DNA of 64,000 nucleotides from Shimia sp. Alg240-R146 (GTDB lineage: Bacteria > Pseudomonadota > Alphaproteobacteria > Rhodobacterales > Rhodobacteraceae), in the NCBI RefSeq assembly GCF_947331465.1, contig NZ_CAMZOK010000003.1, forward strand, positions 434,001-498,000. The letters are read 5' to 3'. How positions within the stretch are numbered: the stretch's first letter is position 1; the number at the start of each line of letters is the position of its first letter. The notes below the pieces were generated by a model that was given only the letters and a program-made list of their open reading frames with translations, was not told the origin of the DNA and ran no database searches. Of the stretch, positions 27,376 to 35,739 are shown in pieces. The translations under genes were made by a program, and so were the position numbers.

Positions 27376-28193
27376 CCTTGTCGCGCAGCATTCTCATCGG
27401 CGGCCTGCTCAGCAGCCTGATCGTCACCGCCGCGTTGATTAGCTTTGTCTGGACCCCGTTTGACATCACCCAGATGGACATCCCCAACAAGCTGCAAACC
27501 CCGTCCGCTGAACATTGGCTCGGCACCGATCACTTCGGGCGCGATATCTTTTCGATGATCATGGTTGGCGCGCGCACCTCGTTGGCCGTGGCGCTGGTGG
27601 CGGTAGGCATCGGCATGGGCCTAGGCGTGCCACTTGGTCTCTGGGCGGCATCTCGCCAAGGTGGCTGGGCTGACGAAATCATCATGCGCGGCAACGATCT
27701 GATTTTTGCCTTTCCCAGCCTCGTCATTGCCATCCTGATCACCGCCATTCTCGGCCCCGGCGCGATCAACGCGATTATCGCCATCGGCATATTTAATATC
27801 CCCGTCTTCGCCCGCCTCACCCGCGCCGGCGCGCTTCCTTTGTGGCAACGCGAATTCATCCTTGCCGCACGGGTTGCCGGCAAATCCCCCGCCCGCATCA
27901 GCTTTGAACACATTCTGCCCAACGTCGCCAATCTGCTGATCGTGCAAGGCACCATCCAGTTCTCGCTCGGCATCCTCGCCGAAGCGGGGCTCAGCTACGT
28001 TGGTCTTGGCGCGCAGCCGCCCACGCCGTCATGGGGCCGTATGCTGGCCGACGCGCAAACCATGGTCGCCTTCGCGCCCCACCTCGCTCTGATCCCCGGC
28101 CTCGCCATTATCTCCGCCGTGCTTGGCCTCAATTTGCTGGGCGACGGATTGCGCGACCACCTCGACCCCAAAATCCGGGTGATGCGCACATGA
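27372..28193 (+). CDS. ABC transporter permease, DppC type
   Basis: 273 residues with six membrane segments. LGTDHFGRDIFSMIMVGARTSLAVAL is the DppC/OppC N-terminal signature, and FILAARVAGKSPARISFEHILPN is the coupling loop. It overlaps the upstream permease (ATGA) and the downstream ATPase (ATGA), consistent with a single translated unit. Confidence 0.9.
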   Translation: MTLSRSILIGGLLSSLIVTAALISFVWTPFDITQMDIPNKLQTPSAEHWLGTDHFGRDIFSMIMVGARTSLAVALVAVGIGMGLGVPLGLWAASRQGGWADEIIMRGNDLIFAFPSLVIAILITAILGPGAINAIIAIGIFNIPVFARLTRAGALPLWQREFILAARVAGKSPARISFEHILPNVANLLIVQGTIQFSLGILAEAGLSYVGLGAQPPTPSWGRMLADAQTMVAFAPHLALIPGLAIISAVLGLNLLGDGLRDHLDPKIRVMRT

Positions 28194-29794
28194 CACTTTT
28201 GTCCGTCGAAAACCTCTCCCTCGCCATCGGCCCTCTGCCGATCCTGCGCGACGTGACCTTCTCCGTCGCCCCCGGCGAGATCGTCGCCATCACTGGTGAA
28301 AGCGGCTCCGGCAAATCCATGACCGCGCTCTCGGTCATGCAACTCCTACCCGACGCCGCCACGACCCAAGGCGCGATCCACCTGCAAGACCGCGACTTGC
28401 TTACAATCCCAGAATCCGACCTTTGCGACATCCGTGGCAACGACATCGGCATGGTGTTCCAAGAACCCATGACCGCCCTCAACCCCGTGAAAACCATCGG
28501 CGAACAGGTGGCCGAAACTATCCTGATCCACTCGGCAAGCACCAAATCCGAGGCCCACAACCAAGCCGCCGCCATGCTCACCCGTGTTGGCCTGCCGCAA
28601 GACCGCTTCCCGCTCTCCCGCTACCCGCACGAACTCTCAGGCGGTCAGCGCCAGCGCGTCGTGATCGCCATGGCCATCGCCCGCCGCCCGCGCCTCCTGA
28701 TTGCGGATGAGCCCACCACAGCCCTCGATGTCACAACCCAAGCCCGCATCCTCGACCTGCTCAAAGACCTCGTGCAGGAATTCGACATGGGCCTTTTGAT
28801 GATCACCCACGACCTGGCCGTCGTGGCCGACATGGCCCACCGCATCATCGTCATGCGCCACGGCGAAATCGTGGAGCAAGGCGACACCCGTCACCTGCTC
28901 GCCAACATGAGCCACCCCTACACCAAAGCCCTCTTTGAGGCCTCCTCGCACCAAGTCGACCTGCCCGCCCCCGACGAGGGCCCCGTGCCCATCTTGTCCG
29001 TGGAAAACGCCACCCGCGACTACCCGCTCCCGCGCACCCGCCTCTTTGCCCCGCGCGAACACGCCCGCGCCGTCAACAACGTCTCCTTTGACATCCACCA
29101 AGGCGAACGTCTCGGCCTTGTGGGCGAGTCTGGCTGCGGCAAGTCCACCCTGACCCGCGCCATCCTCGGCCTTGAGCCGCTGCAATCCGGCACCATCACC
29201 GCCTTCGGCACCACGGTCAGCCCCTCCATGCCCGCAGCCCAGCGCACCAAAACGCAGGTCGTTTTCCAAGACCCATACGGCAGCTTCAACCCGCGCAAAA
29301 AAGTCATCAGCATACTTCTCGAGCCATTTCACAATCATCCGTCGCCCCCGCGCGGGCGGGAGTGGTTTGACGTGATCGGAGGTGCGCTCGAAGAGGTCGG
29401 CTTGCAAGATTCGGATTCCGACAAATACATCCACGAATTCTCCGGCGGCCAACGCCAGCGCATCGCCATCGCCCGCGCCCTGATCACCAAGCCAGAACTC
29501 ATCATCTTTGACGAAGCCGTCTCCGCTCTCGACGTCTCGATCCGCGCGCAAATCCTCGACCTGATCGCGGATCTCTCCCGCCGCCACAACCTCGCCTACC
29601 TCTTCATCTCCCACGATCTGTCTGTCGTGCGGACTGTGACCGACCGCGTGCTGGTGATGCAATCCGGCGAAATCGTTGAACACGGCGACACCGAATCCGT
29701 CTTCACGGATCCACAACACCCCTACACCCGCAGCCTGATCGCCGCCGCGCCCGTTTTACCCGACCTAAAGGAGGTCCAAAATGCACTTGCCTGA
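28190..29794 (+). CDS. fused peptide-type ABC transporter ATPase (DppD-DppF)
   Basis: 534 residues with two nucleotide-binding domains in one chain. The first (about 1-260) has Walker A GESGSGKS and signature LSGGQRQRVVIAMAI. The second (about 265-534) has GESGCGKS and FSGGQRQRIAIARAL. Separate DppD and DppF genes are more common, so this is a fusion. The ATG at 28190 overlaps the DppC stop; an upstream open frame is only a continuation inside dppC. It powers the two permeases. It ends 14 bases inside the next gene. Confidence 0.9.
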   Translation: MTLLSVENLSLAIGPLPILRDVTFSVAPGEIVAITGESGSGKSMTALSVMQLLPDAATTQGAIHLQDRDLLTIPESDLCDIRGNDIGMVFQEPMTALNPVKTIGEQVAETILIHSASTKSEAHNQAAAMLTRVGLPQDRFPLSRYPHELSGGQRQRVVIAMAIARRPRLLIADEPTTALDVTTQARILDLLKDLVQEFDMGLLMITHDLAVVADMAHRIIVMRHGEIVEQGDTRHLLANMSHPYTKALFEASSHQVDLPAPDEGPVPILSVENATRDYPLPRTRLFAPREHARAVNNVSFDIHQGERLGLVGESGCGKSTLTRAILGLEPLQSGTITAFGTTVSPSMPAAQRTKTQVVFQDPYGSFNPRKKVISILLEPFHNHPSPPRGREWFDVIGGALEEVGLQDSDSDKYIHEFSGGQRQRIAIARALITKPELIIFDEAVSALDVSIRAQILDLIADLSRRHNLAYLFISHDLSVVRTVTDRVLVMQSGEIVEHGDTESVFTDPQHPYTRSLIAAAPVLPDLKEVQNALA

Positions 29795-31229
29795 CTTGCC
29801 GTTCGCCCCGTCGCTCTGCCTGATCGGTGGCCACTGGACCGCCGCTCAGGGCAACGAAACGCTCGACCTGACCAACCCGTCTGACGGCACGGGCCTCGCC
29901 GCCATTGCACGCGGCACTTCCGCCGACATCGACGCCGCCGTCGCCGCCGCGCATGTGGCCCGCGCGGGCGCTTGGGGCAAAACCACCGCCGCCGAACGCG
30001 GCCGCATCCTCACCCGCATCGGCGAACTGGTCAAAGAACACGCCGACACACTCGCCCTGCTCGAAGCCTTGGATGTCGGCAAACCCCTGACGCAGGCCAA
30101 AAACGACGTCACAGCTCTGGCCCGCTACATGGAATTCTACGGCGGTGCAGCCGATAAAGTGCACGGTGAAACCATTCCTTATCTGGACGGCTACACCGTC
30201 TACACCCTGCGCGAACCCTTCGGCGTCACCGGCCACATCGTGCCGTGGAACTACCCGATGCAGATCATTGGCCGCTCTGTCGGCGCCGCTCTCGCCATGG
30301 GCAACGCCTGCGTCCTCAAACCTGCTGAGGAAGCCTGCCTCACCGCACTCGCCTTCGCCGACCTCGCCATGCAAGCCGGCCTGCCCGCGGGTGCGCTCAA
30401 CGTCGTCCCCGGCCTCGGCGCCGAGGCCGGAGCCGCCCTCGCAGGCCATCCGGACATTCAGCACATCTCCTTCACCGGTTCGGTCAACACCGGCCGCCTT
30501 GTGCAAACCGCCGCCGCCCAAAACGTCGTCCCTGTCACGCTTGAACTCGGCGGCAAATCCCCACAACTGGTCTTTGCGGATGCCGACCTTGACGCCGCGC
30601 TGCCCTTTCTGGTGAACGCCGGCATCCAGAACGCCGGCCAAACCTGTTCGGCCTCGTCCCGCATCCTTGTTGAGCGATCTGTCTATGACGAGGTCACCAC
30701 TCGCATGGCCGCCGCCTACGCTGACATGCGCGCCGCACCGGCGGTCGAGGATGCAAATCTGGGCCCGCTGATCTCCGCCCGCCAAAAGCAGCTTGTCTCA
30801 GACTTCCTGACCAAAGGCGCCGACCTCACCCACGCTGCCCAAGGCCAGATCGCCACTGACGCCCCCGGCCACTACATCGCGCCAACCCTTTTTGCCGATG
30901 TGCCGCCCGACCACAGCCTTGCTCAGGACGAAATCTTCGGTCCCGTGCAAGTCCTGATCCCGTTTGACACCGAAGAAGACGCCGTGCGGATCGCCAACAG
31001 CACCAAATACGGCCTCGTCGCCTCTGTCTGGTCGCAAAACGGCGCGCGCCAGATGCGCCTCGCCAAGCAACTCAACGCCGGACAGGTCTTCCTCAACAAC
31101 TACGGCGCAGGCGGCGGTGTCGAACTGCCATTTGGCGGCACCGGCCACTCCGGCCACGGCCGCGAAAAAGGCTTTGAAGCCCTCTTTCACTTCTCCCAAC
31201 TCAAAACCGTTGCCGCCCTGCACGGCTAG
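29781..31229 (+). CDS. NAD(P)-dependent aldehyde dehydrogenase
   Basis: 482 residues with the full ALDH pattern: VPWNYPMQ, FTGSVNTG, the general base in LELGGKSP, the catalytic cysteine in NAGQTCSASSR and PFGGTGHSGHGREKG near the end. It oxidises an aldehyde to an acid. It resembles betaine-aldehyde and aminoaldehyde dehydrogenases but the substrate is not readable. It overlaps the ABC ATPase gene by 14 bases, tying it to catabolism of the imported compound. Confidence 0.88.
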   Translation: MHLPDLPFAPSLCLIGGHWTAAQGNETLDLTNPSDGTGLAAIARGTSADIDAAVAAAHVARAGAWGKTTAAERGRILTRIGELVKEHADTLALLEALDVGKPLTQAKNDVTALARYMEFYGGAADKVHGETIPYLDGYTVYTLREPFGVTGHIVPWNYPMQIIGRSVGAALAMGNACVLKPAEEACLTALAFADLAMQAGLPAGALNVVPGLGAEAGAALAGHPDIQHISFTGSVNTGRLVQTAAAQNVVPVTLELGGKSPQLVFADADLDAALPFLVNAGIQNAGQTCSASSRILVERSVYDEVTTRMAAAYADMRAAPAVEDANLGPLISARQKQLVSDFLTKGADLTHAAQGQIATDAPGHYIAPTLFADVPPDHSLAQDEIFGPVQVLIPFDTEEDAVRIANSTKYGLVASVWSQNGARQMRLAKQLNAGQVFLNNYGAGGGVELPFGGTGHSGHGREKGFEALFHFSQLKTVAALHG

Positions 31230-31230
31230 G

Positions 31231-31253
31231 CTTTCCTCTTGCCCCAAATATCC
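31231..31253 (+). repeat. dispersed intergenic motif, copy 1
   Basis: CTTTCCTCTTGCCCCAAATATCC immediately follows the aldehyde dehydrogenase stop. A near-identical sequence occurs at 58501-58523, differing at two of 23 positions. Such elements (C-rich, CAAATATCC core) are, to my knowledge, frequent in roseobacter intergenic DNA. A partial copy is at 10000. Confidence 0.55.
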
Positions 31254-31304
31254 CCGTCGGAGGCACTCATCTCGCCTCAGCTACCAGCCAAAAGGACCAA
31301 TTGC

Positions 31305-32048
31305 ATGCGTCTACAAAACAAAACAGCCATCGTGACCGGCGGCGCCCAGGGCTTCGGTGCCGGGATCGTCGACAAATTCCTGACCGAGGGCGCGAAAGTG
31401 CTGGTGGCCGACATCAACGGTGACGCGGCCACGACCAAGGCCGCCGAGCACGACAGCGCCATCGCCGCCCAAACCGACGTGGCAAACCGCGCCAGCGTGC
31501 AATCCATGATCGACACCGCGCTCGCCGCATGGGGTCACATCGACATTCTGGTGAACAATGCGGGCGTCACCCACTTGCCAACCCCGCTGGAAGACGTCTC
31601 AGAGGACGATTTCGACCGCGTTTTCGCCGTGAACTGCAAATCGATCTACCTCACCGCACAAGCCATCGTGCCACACATGAAATCCCGTGGCTCCGGCGCG
31701 ATCTTGCACGTCTCCTCCACCGCCGGTCTCTCGCCGCGTCCCAATCTCAACTGGTACAACGCCTCCAAAGGCTGGGTAAACACGGCCACCAAAACCATGG
31801 CGGTTGAACTTGCGCCTCAAGGCATCCGCGTCAACGCCCTCAACCCTGTCGCGGGCGAAACCCCGTTGCTGAAATCGTTTATGGGTGAAGACACCCCCGA
31901 AATCCGAGCCAAATTCATCTCCACAATCCCATTGGGTCGCTTTTCCCAACCCGAGGACGTGGGCAACGCCGCTGCCTTCCTTTGCTCGGACGAAGCCAGC
32001 ATGATCACTGGCACACTGATGGAGGTCGACGGGGGGCGCTGTATTTGA
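31305..32048 (+). CDS. SDR family oxidoreductase
   Basis: 247 residues of classical short-chain dehydrogenase: TGGAQGFGAGI at residues 11-21 (cofactor), NNAGVTH, the catalytic serine in HVSSTAG and YNASKGW (YxxxK). The ATG at 31305 follows AAAAGGA. It probably acts on an alcohol or ketone with NAD(P). It follows the aldehyde dehydrogenase and may belong to the same catabolic unit, although a repeat element separates them. Confidence 0.87.
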   Translation: MRLQNKTAIVTGGAQGFGAGIVDKFLTEGAKVLVADINGDAATTKAAEHDSAIAAQTDVANRASVQSMIDTALAAWGHIDILVNNAGVTHLPTPLEDVSEDDFDRVFAVNCKSIYLTAQAIVPHMKSRGSGAILHVSSTAGLSPRPNLNWYNASKGWVNTATKTMAVELAPQGIRVNALNPVAGETPLLKSFMGEDTPEIRAKFISTIPLGRFSQPEDVGNAAAFLCSDEASMITGTLMEVDGGRCI

Positions 32049-32151
32049 TTGTGCAGTCGCAGCATTCAATTTGCTCAATCATACGGCAAAAGCCGCAAGA
32101 ATGCCGATAAATTAAGCAAACCACATGATGCACCCCACGCCACCTCTGGCC

Positions 32152-32198
32152 CCTGCTGTCCTTGCCCCGATACCAAAGGGGCAAGCCACTCCAGCAGG
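32152..32198 (+). promoter_or_regulatory. hairpin covering the nasT ribosome-binding site
   Basis: An inner perfect 8-bp stem pairs CTTGCCCC (32161-32168) with GGGGCAAG (32178-32185), loop of 9. An outer 7-bp stem pairs CCTGCTG (32152-32158) with CAGCAGG (32192-32198). The right outer arm contains AGCAGG, the Shine-Dalgarno of nasT, 8 bases before its GTG. This structure would hide the ribosome site and keep NasT synthesis low. Confidence 0.55.
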
Positions 32199-32206
32199 AC
32201 AAAGCC

Positions 32207-32791
32207 GTGACCGACAAGCTCACCATTCTTATTGTCGAACCAGACAAAACCCGCGCCGAGGCGATCATCGACAGCCTCGCGGCCACCGGTGATCACCACA
32301 TCCGCGTTCTGTCCGGCTCCACCGGCCTCGCGCGTTCGGTTGCTGAAATGAACCCGGACCTCGTGCTTTTGGACATGGCCAACCCCAGCCGCGACGCCAT
32401 CGACGCGCTCACGCTGGCATCCTCCCCGCTGGAACGTCCCGTTGCCATGTTTGTAGACCGGTCCGATGACGGCTTGACCAAAGCCGCGATTGAAGCCGGC
32501 GTGTCGGCCTATGTCGTGGACGGCATGCAGCCGGACCGCATCAAACCCATTCTTGACGCCGCCATCGCGCGGTTCCACATGTTCTCGCGCATGCGCTCCG
32601 AGCTTGCCGCCACCAAACGCGCCCTTGAGGAACGCAAGATCATCGACCGCGCTAAAGGCATCCTCATGCGCGCCCGCAACATGTCCGAGGACGACGCCTA
32701 CGCCCTCATTCGCAAGACCGCCATGAGCCAGGGCAAAAAGATCGCCGACGTCGCCCAAGCCCTCGTCACCGCCTCGGAGCTTCTGTCATGA
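32207..32791 (+). CDS. nasT: NasT, ANTAR-domain nitrate antiterminator
   Basis: 194 residues: an N-terminal receiver-like domain (about 1-120) and a C-terminal ANTAR RNA-binding domain (about 128-190, with IIDRAKGILMRARNMSEDDAYALIRKTAM). The GTG at 32207 follows AGCAGGAC; the longer frame covers the hairpin. NasT binds leader RNA and prevents premature termination ahead of nitrate-assimilation genes; NasS holds it inactive when nitrate is absent. It overlaps nasS (ATGA), as is usual for this sensor pair. The target is the leader at 34064-34177. Confidence 0.9.
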   Translation: MTDKLTILIVEPDKTRAEAIIDSLAATGDHHIRVLSGSTGLARSVAEMNPDLVLLDMANPSRDAIDALTLASSPLERPVAMFVDRSDDGLTKAAIEAGVSAYVVDGMQPDRIKPILDAAIARFHMFSRMRSELAATKRALEERKIIDRAKGILMRARNMSEDDAYALIRKTAMSQGKKIADVAQALVTASELLS

Positions 32792-33966
32792 GAACCCTTC
32801 CCCTGACCCTTGGCTTCATGCCGCTGGTGGACGCCGCCCCCCTTGTTATTGCCCGTGAATTGGGGTTCGCCGAAGAAGAGGGTCTCGCTCTCACCCTGCA
32901 AAGCGCACCGAGCTGGTCGACCCTGCGCGACCGACTTGTTCTGGGTCAGATCGAAGCTGCCCACATGCTGTCTCCGGTGCCTGTGGCGATGGCGCTTGGG
33001 CTTGGTGGATTGCCCACACAACTCGATGCGCTTTCAGTTTTATCCATAAATGGCAACGTGATAGGCATTTCCAACGCGCTCGCCGATCAACTCGACACCG
33101 CAGGATCCACGCCTGATTTTCTCGATGCCAAGGCGGCCGGCGCTGCACTTTCAAGCCTGAAAAAACCTCTGCGCATCGGCGTACCTTTCCCGTTTTCCAT
33201 GCACGCCGAACTGCTGCACTACTGGCTCGCGGCTTCTGGCTTGAACACCGCCCAGGCGCTCGACGTACGCACCATCCCGCCCCCCCTCATGGCCGACGCC
33301 ATCGCCACCGGCGAGGTCGACGCTTTTTGCGTGGGCGAACCTTGGGGCTCCATCACCGTTGAAAACGGCGGCGGCACGTTGTTGTTGCCGGGCGCGGCCA
33401 TCTGGCAGTTCGCGCCGGAAAAAGTCCTCGCCGTGCGCCACGAATGGGCGGCATCAGAACCCGACATCACTGGCCGCCTGATGCGCGCAATTTGGAAAGC
33501 TGGCCGTTGGCTCGATCAGCCTGACAAACACGCCACCGCCGCCGAGATCCTGAGCTGGCCGGAATATCTCGGAGTCTCAGCCGAAATCACTGAACGCGCT
33601 CTTTCGGGAAATCTCCTGATCAATGCCCGTGGCCGTTCGCGCCATGTGCCACAGATGATGGATTTCTTCGCCGGCGCCGCCACCTTCCCGTGGAAAAGTC
33701 AGGGCGCTTGGATCGGGGCCCGCATGGCGGCCCGTTTTGGTCTGGACCGCGCACAATCCGCCGCCAAAGCCGCCGCCGTTTTCCGCTCTGATCTCTACCG
33801 CCGCCACCTCGGTCCGTTAGGCGCCGATTTGCCAGCAGCGTCAGAAAAACTCGAAGGCGCGCTGTCCGAACCCACCCGCGCCGCAACCGACTCAGGCACG
33901 CTGATTCTCGGTCCGGATCGCTTTTTTGATGGTCAGGTTTTCGACCCGGAGCGACCTGAGTGCTGA
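32788..33966 (+). CDS. nasS: NasS, cytoplasmic nitrate sensor
   Basis: 392 residues of the CmpA/NrtA binding-protein fold without a signal peptide, which separates it from the secreted NrtA at 34218. The mature-fold pattern is clear (LTLGFMPLVDAAPLVIARELG, PFPFSMHAELLHYWL, EVDAFCVGEPWG). NasS binds nitrate or nitrite and releases NasT. Its start overlaps nasT. It ends at the head of the leader region. Confidence 0.9.
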   Translation: MRTLPLTLGFMPLVDAAPLVIARELGFAEEEGLALTLQSAPSWSTLRDRLVLGQIEAAHMLSPVPVAMALGLGGLPTQLDALSVLSINGNVIGISNALADQLDTAGSTPDFLDAKAAGAALSSLKKPLRIGVPFPFSMHAELLHYWLAASGLNTAQALDVRTIPPPLMADAIATGEVDAFCVGEPWGSITVENGGGTLLLPGAAIWQFAPEKVLAVRHEWAASEPDITGRLMRAIWKAGRWLDQPDKHATAAEILSWPEYLGVSAEITERALSGNLLINARGRSRHVPQMMDFFAGAATFPWKSQGAWIGARMAARFGLDRAQSAAKAAAVFRSDLYRRHLGPLGADLPAASEKLEGALSEPTRAATDSGTLILGPDRFFDGQVFDPERPEC

Positions 33967-33992
33967 TTTTTTGTGCAAACCCATGCACCAAT

Positions 33993-34039
33993 GCGGCGGC
34001 GCAGCATAAATTGCCTCCCAGCTCTTGCTGCGCCGCCGC
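33993..34039 (+). promoter_or_regulatory. 14-bp perfect hairpin in the nasS-nrtA gap
   Basis: GCGGCGGCGCAGCA (33993-34006) and TGCTGCGCCGCCGC (34026-34039) form a perfect 14-bp stem with a 19-base loop. No T-run follows. It starts 27 bases after the nasS stop and ends 25 bases before the tandem hexaloop hairpins. It may protect the nasTS message or separate it from the nrt message. Confidence 0.55.
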
Positions 34040-34063
34040 GATGACTGCCAGATAGGTACAAGT

Positions 34064-34110
34064 TTGGAGCAAGGTTGTTCCGACCCATGCTTTCCCCAAG
34101 GTTGGGGAAA
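34064..34110 (+). promoter_or_regulatory. tandem hexaloop hairpins, candidate NasT binding RNA
   Basis: Hairpin 1: GGAGC (34066-34070) pairs with GTTCC (34077-34081) around the six-base loop AAGGTT (34071-34076); two more weak pairs extend the stem. Hairpin 2: TTTCCCC (34091-34097) pairs with GGGGAAA (34104-34110) around the identical loop AAGGTT (34098-34103). ANTAR proteins recognise two adjacent hairpins with hexaloops having A at position 1 and G at position 4; both loops comply. It lies upstream of a terminator and nrtA. Confidence 0.8.
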
Positions 34111-34120
34111 ATACAGAGCA

Positions 34121-34177
34121 AAGCCGCTCGACTTGTCGCCGTACCTCCTCCCTCGGCGCTGGTCAGCGGCTTTTTTC
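34121..34177 (+). terminator. regulated terminator of the nitrate operon leader
   Basis: AAGCCGCT (34121-34128) pairs with AGCGGCTT (34165-34172), an inner CGCCG/CGGCG stem (34137-34141 with 34154-34158) strengthens it, and a run of six T follows. It sits 10 bases after the second hexaloop hairpin and 40 bases before the nrtA ATG. Together these form the layout of NasT antitermination. Confidence 0.75.
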
Positions 34178-34217
34178 GTTCTCCCGCCTCGCCACAGGCA
34201 CTGCAAAGGACAGTCTT

Positions 34218-35582
34218 ATGAAACGCATCACTTCCATTCTCGCGGCCACCACGCTGCTCGCGGGTCCGGCATTGGCCCAATTGGAGCTCGAAAAAGACGA
34301 GCTGACATTTGGCTTCATCAAACTCACCGACATGGCACCGCTCGCAGTTGCCTATGAACAGGGCTATTTCGATGACGAAGGCCTGTTTGTAACGCTCGAA
34401 GCACAAGCCAACTGGAAAGTCTTGCTGGATGGCGTGATCGACGGACAACTCGACGGCGCGCACATGTTGGCAGGCCAGCCTCTCGCGGCCACCATCGGCT
34501 ACGGCACCGAGGCCCACATCATCACGCCTTTCTCGATGGATCTGAACGGCAACGGCATCACCGTTTCCAACCAGATCTGGGAAGAAATGAAGCCAAACAT
34601 CCCGCATGACGCCGAAGGCAAGCCGGTTCACCCGATCTCCGCATCTGCGCTCAAGCCTGTCGTTGAAAAATACACCGACGAAGGCAAGCCTTTCAACATG
34701 GGCATGGTTTTCCCTGTGTCGACCCACAACTACGAACTGCGCTACTGGCTCGCCGCCGGTGGTCTGGAGCCAGGATACTACTCCCCTGAAAACATCACCG
34801 GCCAGATCGGCGCAGACGTGCTCTTGTCCGTGACGCCTCCGCCACAGATGCCTGCCACAATGGAAGCTGGCACAATCTACGGCTACTGTGTGGGCGAGCC
34901 TTGGAACCAACAGGCCGTGTTCAAAGGCATCGGTGTTCCCGTGATCACCGACTATGAGCTCTGGAAAAACAACCCCGAGAAAGTCTTTGGCATCAACGCC
35001 GACTTCGCCGAGCAATATCCAAACACCACCATCGCCGTGACCAAAGCTTTGATCCGCGCGGCCATGTGGCTCGATGAAAACGACAACGCCAATCGAGAAG
35101 AAGCGGTAAAAATCCTCAGCCAGCCAGAATACGTTGGCGCGGATTACGACGTGATCGCCAACTCGATGACCGGCACGTTTGAATATGAAAAAGGCGACAA
35201 GCGCGAGGTCCCCGACTTCAACGTCTTCTTCCGCTACAACGCGACCTACCCCTTCTACTCCGACGCCATCTGGTACCTGACCCAAATGCGCCGCTGGGGC
35301 CAAATCGCAGAGCCCAAGACAGACGCTTGGTACGACGAGACAGCCAAGTCCGTCTATAAGCCTGCGATCTATCTCGAAGCAGCCCGCCTGCTGGTCGACG
35401 AAGGTCTGGCAAACGAAGCTGACTTCCCATGGGACAGCGACGGCTACAAAGCGCCAACCCCGTCCGAAGATATCATCGACGGCATCGCCTATGACGGCAA
35501 AGCACCAAACGCCTACCTCGACAGCCTGCCAATTGGCCTGAAAGGCGACCAGCGCGTCGTCGGCACCGAGATCCAGGGCTAA
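34218..35582 (+). CDS. nrtA: nitrate ABC transporter substrate-binding protein
   Basis: 454 residues with a signal peptide (cleavage near Ala20). The mature protein shares the NasS/CmpA fold ([55 protein letters not shown]). It binds nitrate/nitrite in the periplasm for the permease and ATPases downstream. It is the first gene after the regulated leader. A strong nested hairpin follows the stop. Confidence 0.9.
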   Translation: MKRITSILAATTLLAGPALAQLELEKDELTFGFIKLTDMAPLAVAYEQGYFDDEGLFVTLEAQANWKVLLDGVIDGQLDGAHMLAGQPLAATIGYGTEAHIITPFSMDLNGNGITVSNQIWEEMKPNIPHDAEGKPVHPISASALKPVVEKYTDEGKPFNMGMVFPVSTHNYELRYWLAAGGLEPGYYSPENITGQIGADVLLSVTPPPQMPATMEAGTIYGYCVGEPWNQQAVFKGIGVPVITDYELWKNNPEKVFGINADFAEQYPNTTIAVTKALIRAAMWLDENDNANREEAVKILSQPEYVGADYDVIANSMTGTFEYEKGDKREVPDFNVFFRYNATYPFYSDAIWYLTQMRRWGQIAEPKTDAWYDETAKSVYKPAIYLEAARLLVDEGLANEADFPWDSDGYKAPTPSEDIIDGIAYDGKAPNAYLDSLPIGLKGDQRVVGTEIQG

Positions 35583-35598
35583 CGATCACTCCCTCGGG

Positions 35599-35651
35599 AT
35601 GGCGGGTGGGGCGGCGTTGCTCCTCAGAGCAACCAGCGACCCACCCGCCAT
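35599..35651 (+). promoter_or_regulatory. nested hairpin between nrtA and nrtB
   Basis: A 12-bp perfect stem, ATGGCGGGTGGG (35599-35610) with CCCACCCGCCAT (35640-35651), encloses a second perfect stem, GTTGCTC (35616-35622) with GAGCAAC (35627-35633). No T-run follows, so it more likely stabilises the nrtA message than terminates it. It starts 17 bases after the nrtA stop. Confidence 0.6.
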
Positions 35652-35739
35652 TCCGCCTTTAACACCGCCGCCGGTTTGCCGACGCAATACCGACGCAAAA
35701 CAGCCAAGCGAGAACGGCCGCCGCGCCAAGGACCCAGCC

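Noticed and set aside
32146-32166. Sigma-54 promoter ahead of nasT
   Set aside because: TGGCC and TTGC are present but separated by four bases too many for a -24/-12 element.
33933-35303. Long minus-strand frame across nrtA
   Set aside because: It mirrors nrtA and the leader; the composition is that of an antisense shadow and there is no ribosome site.
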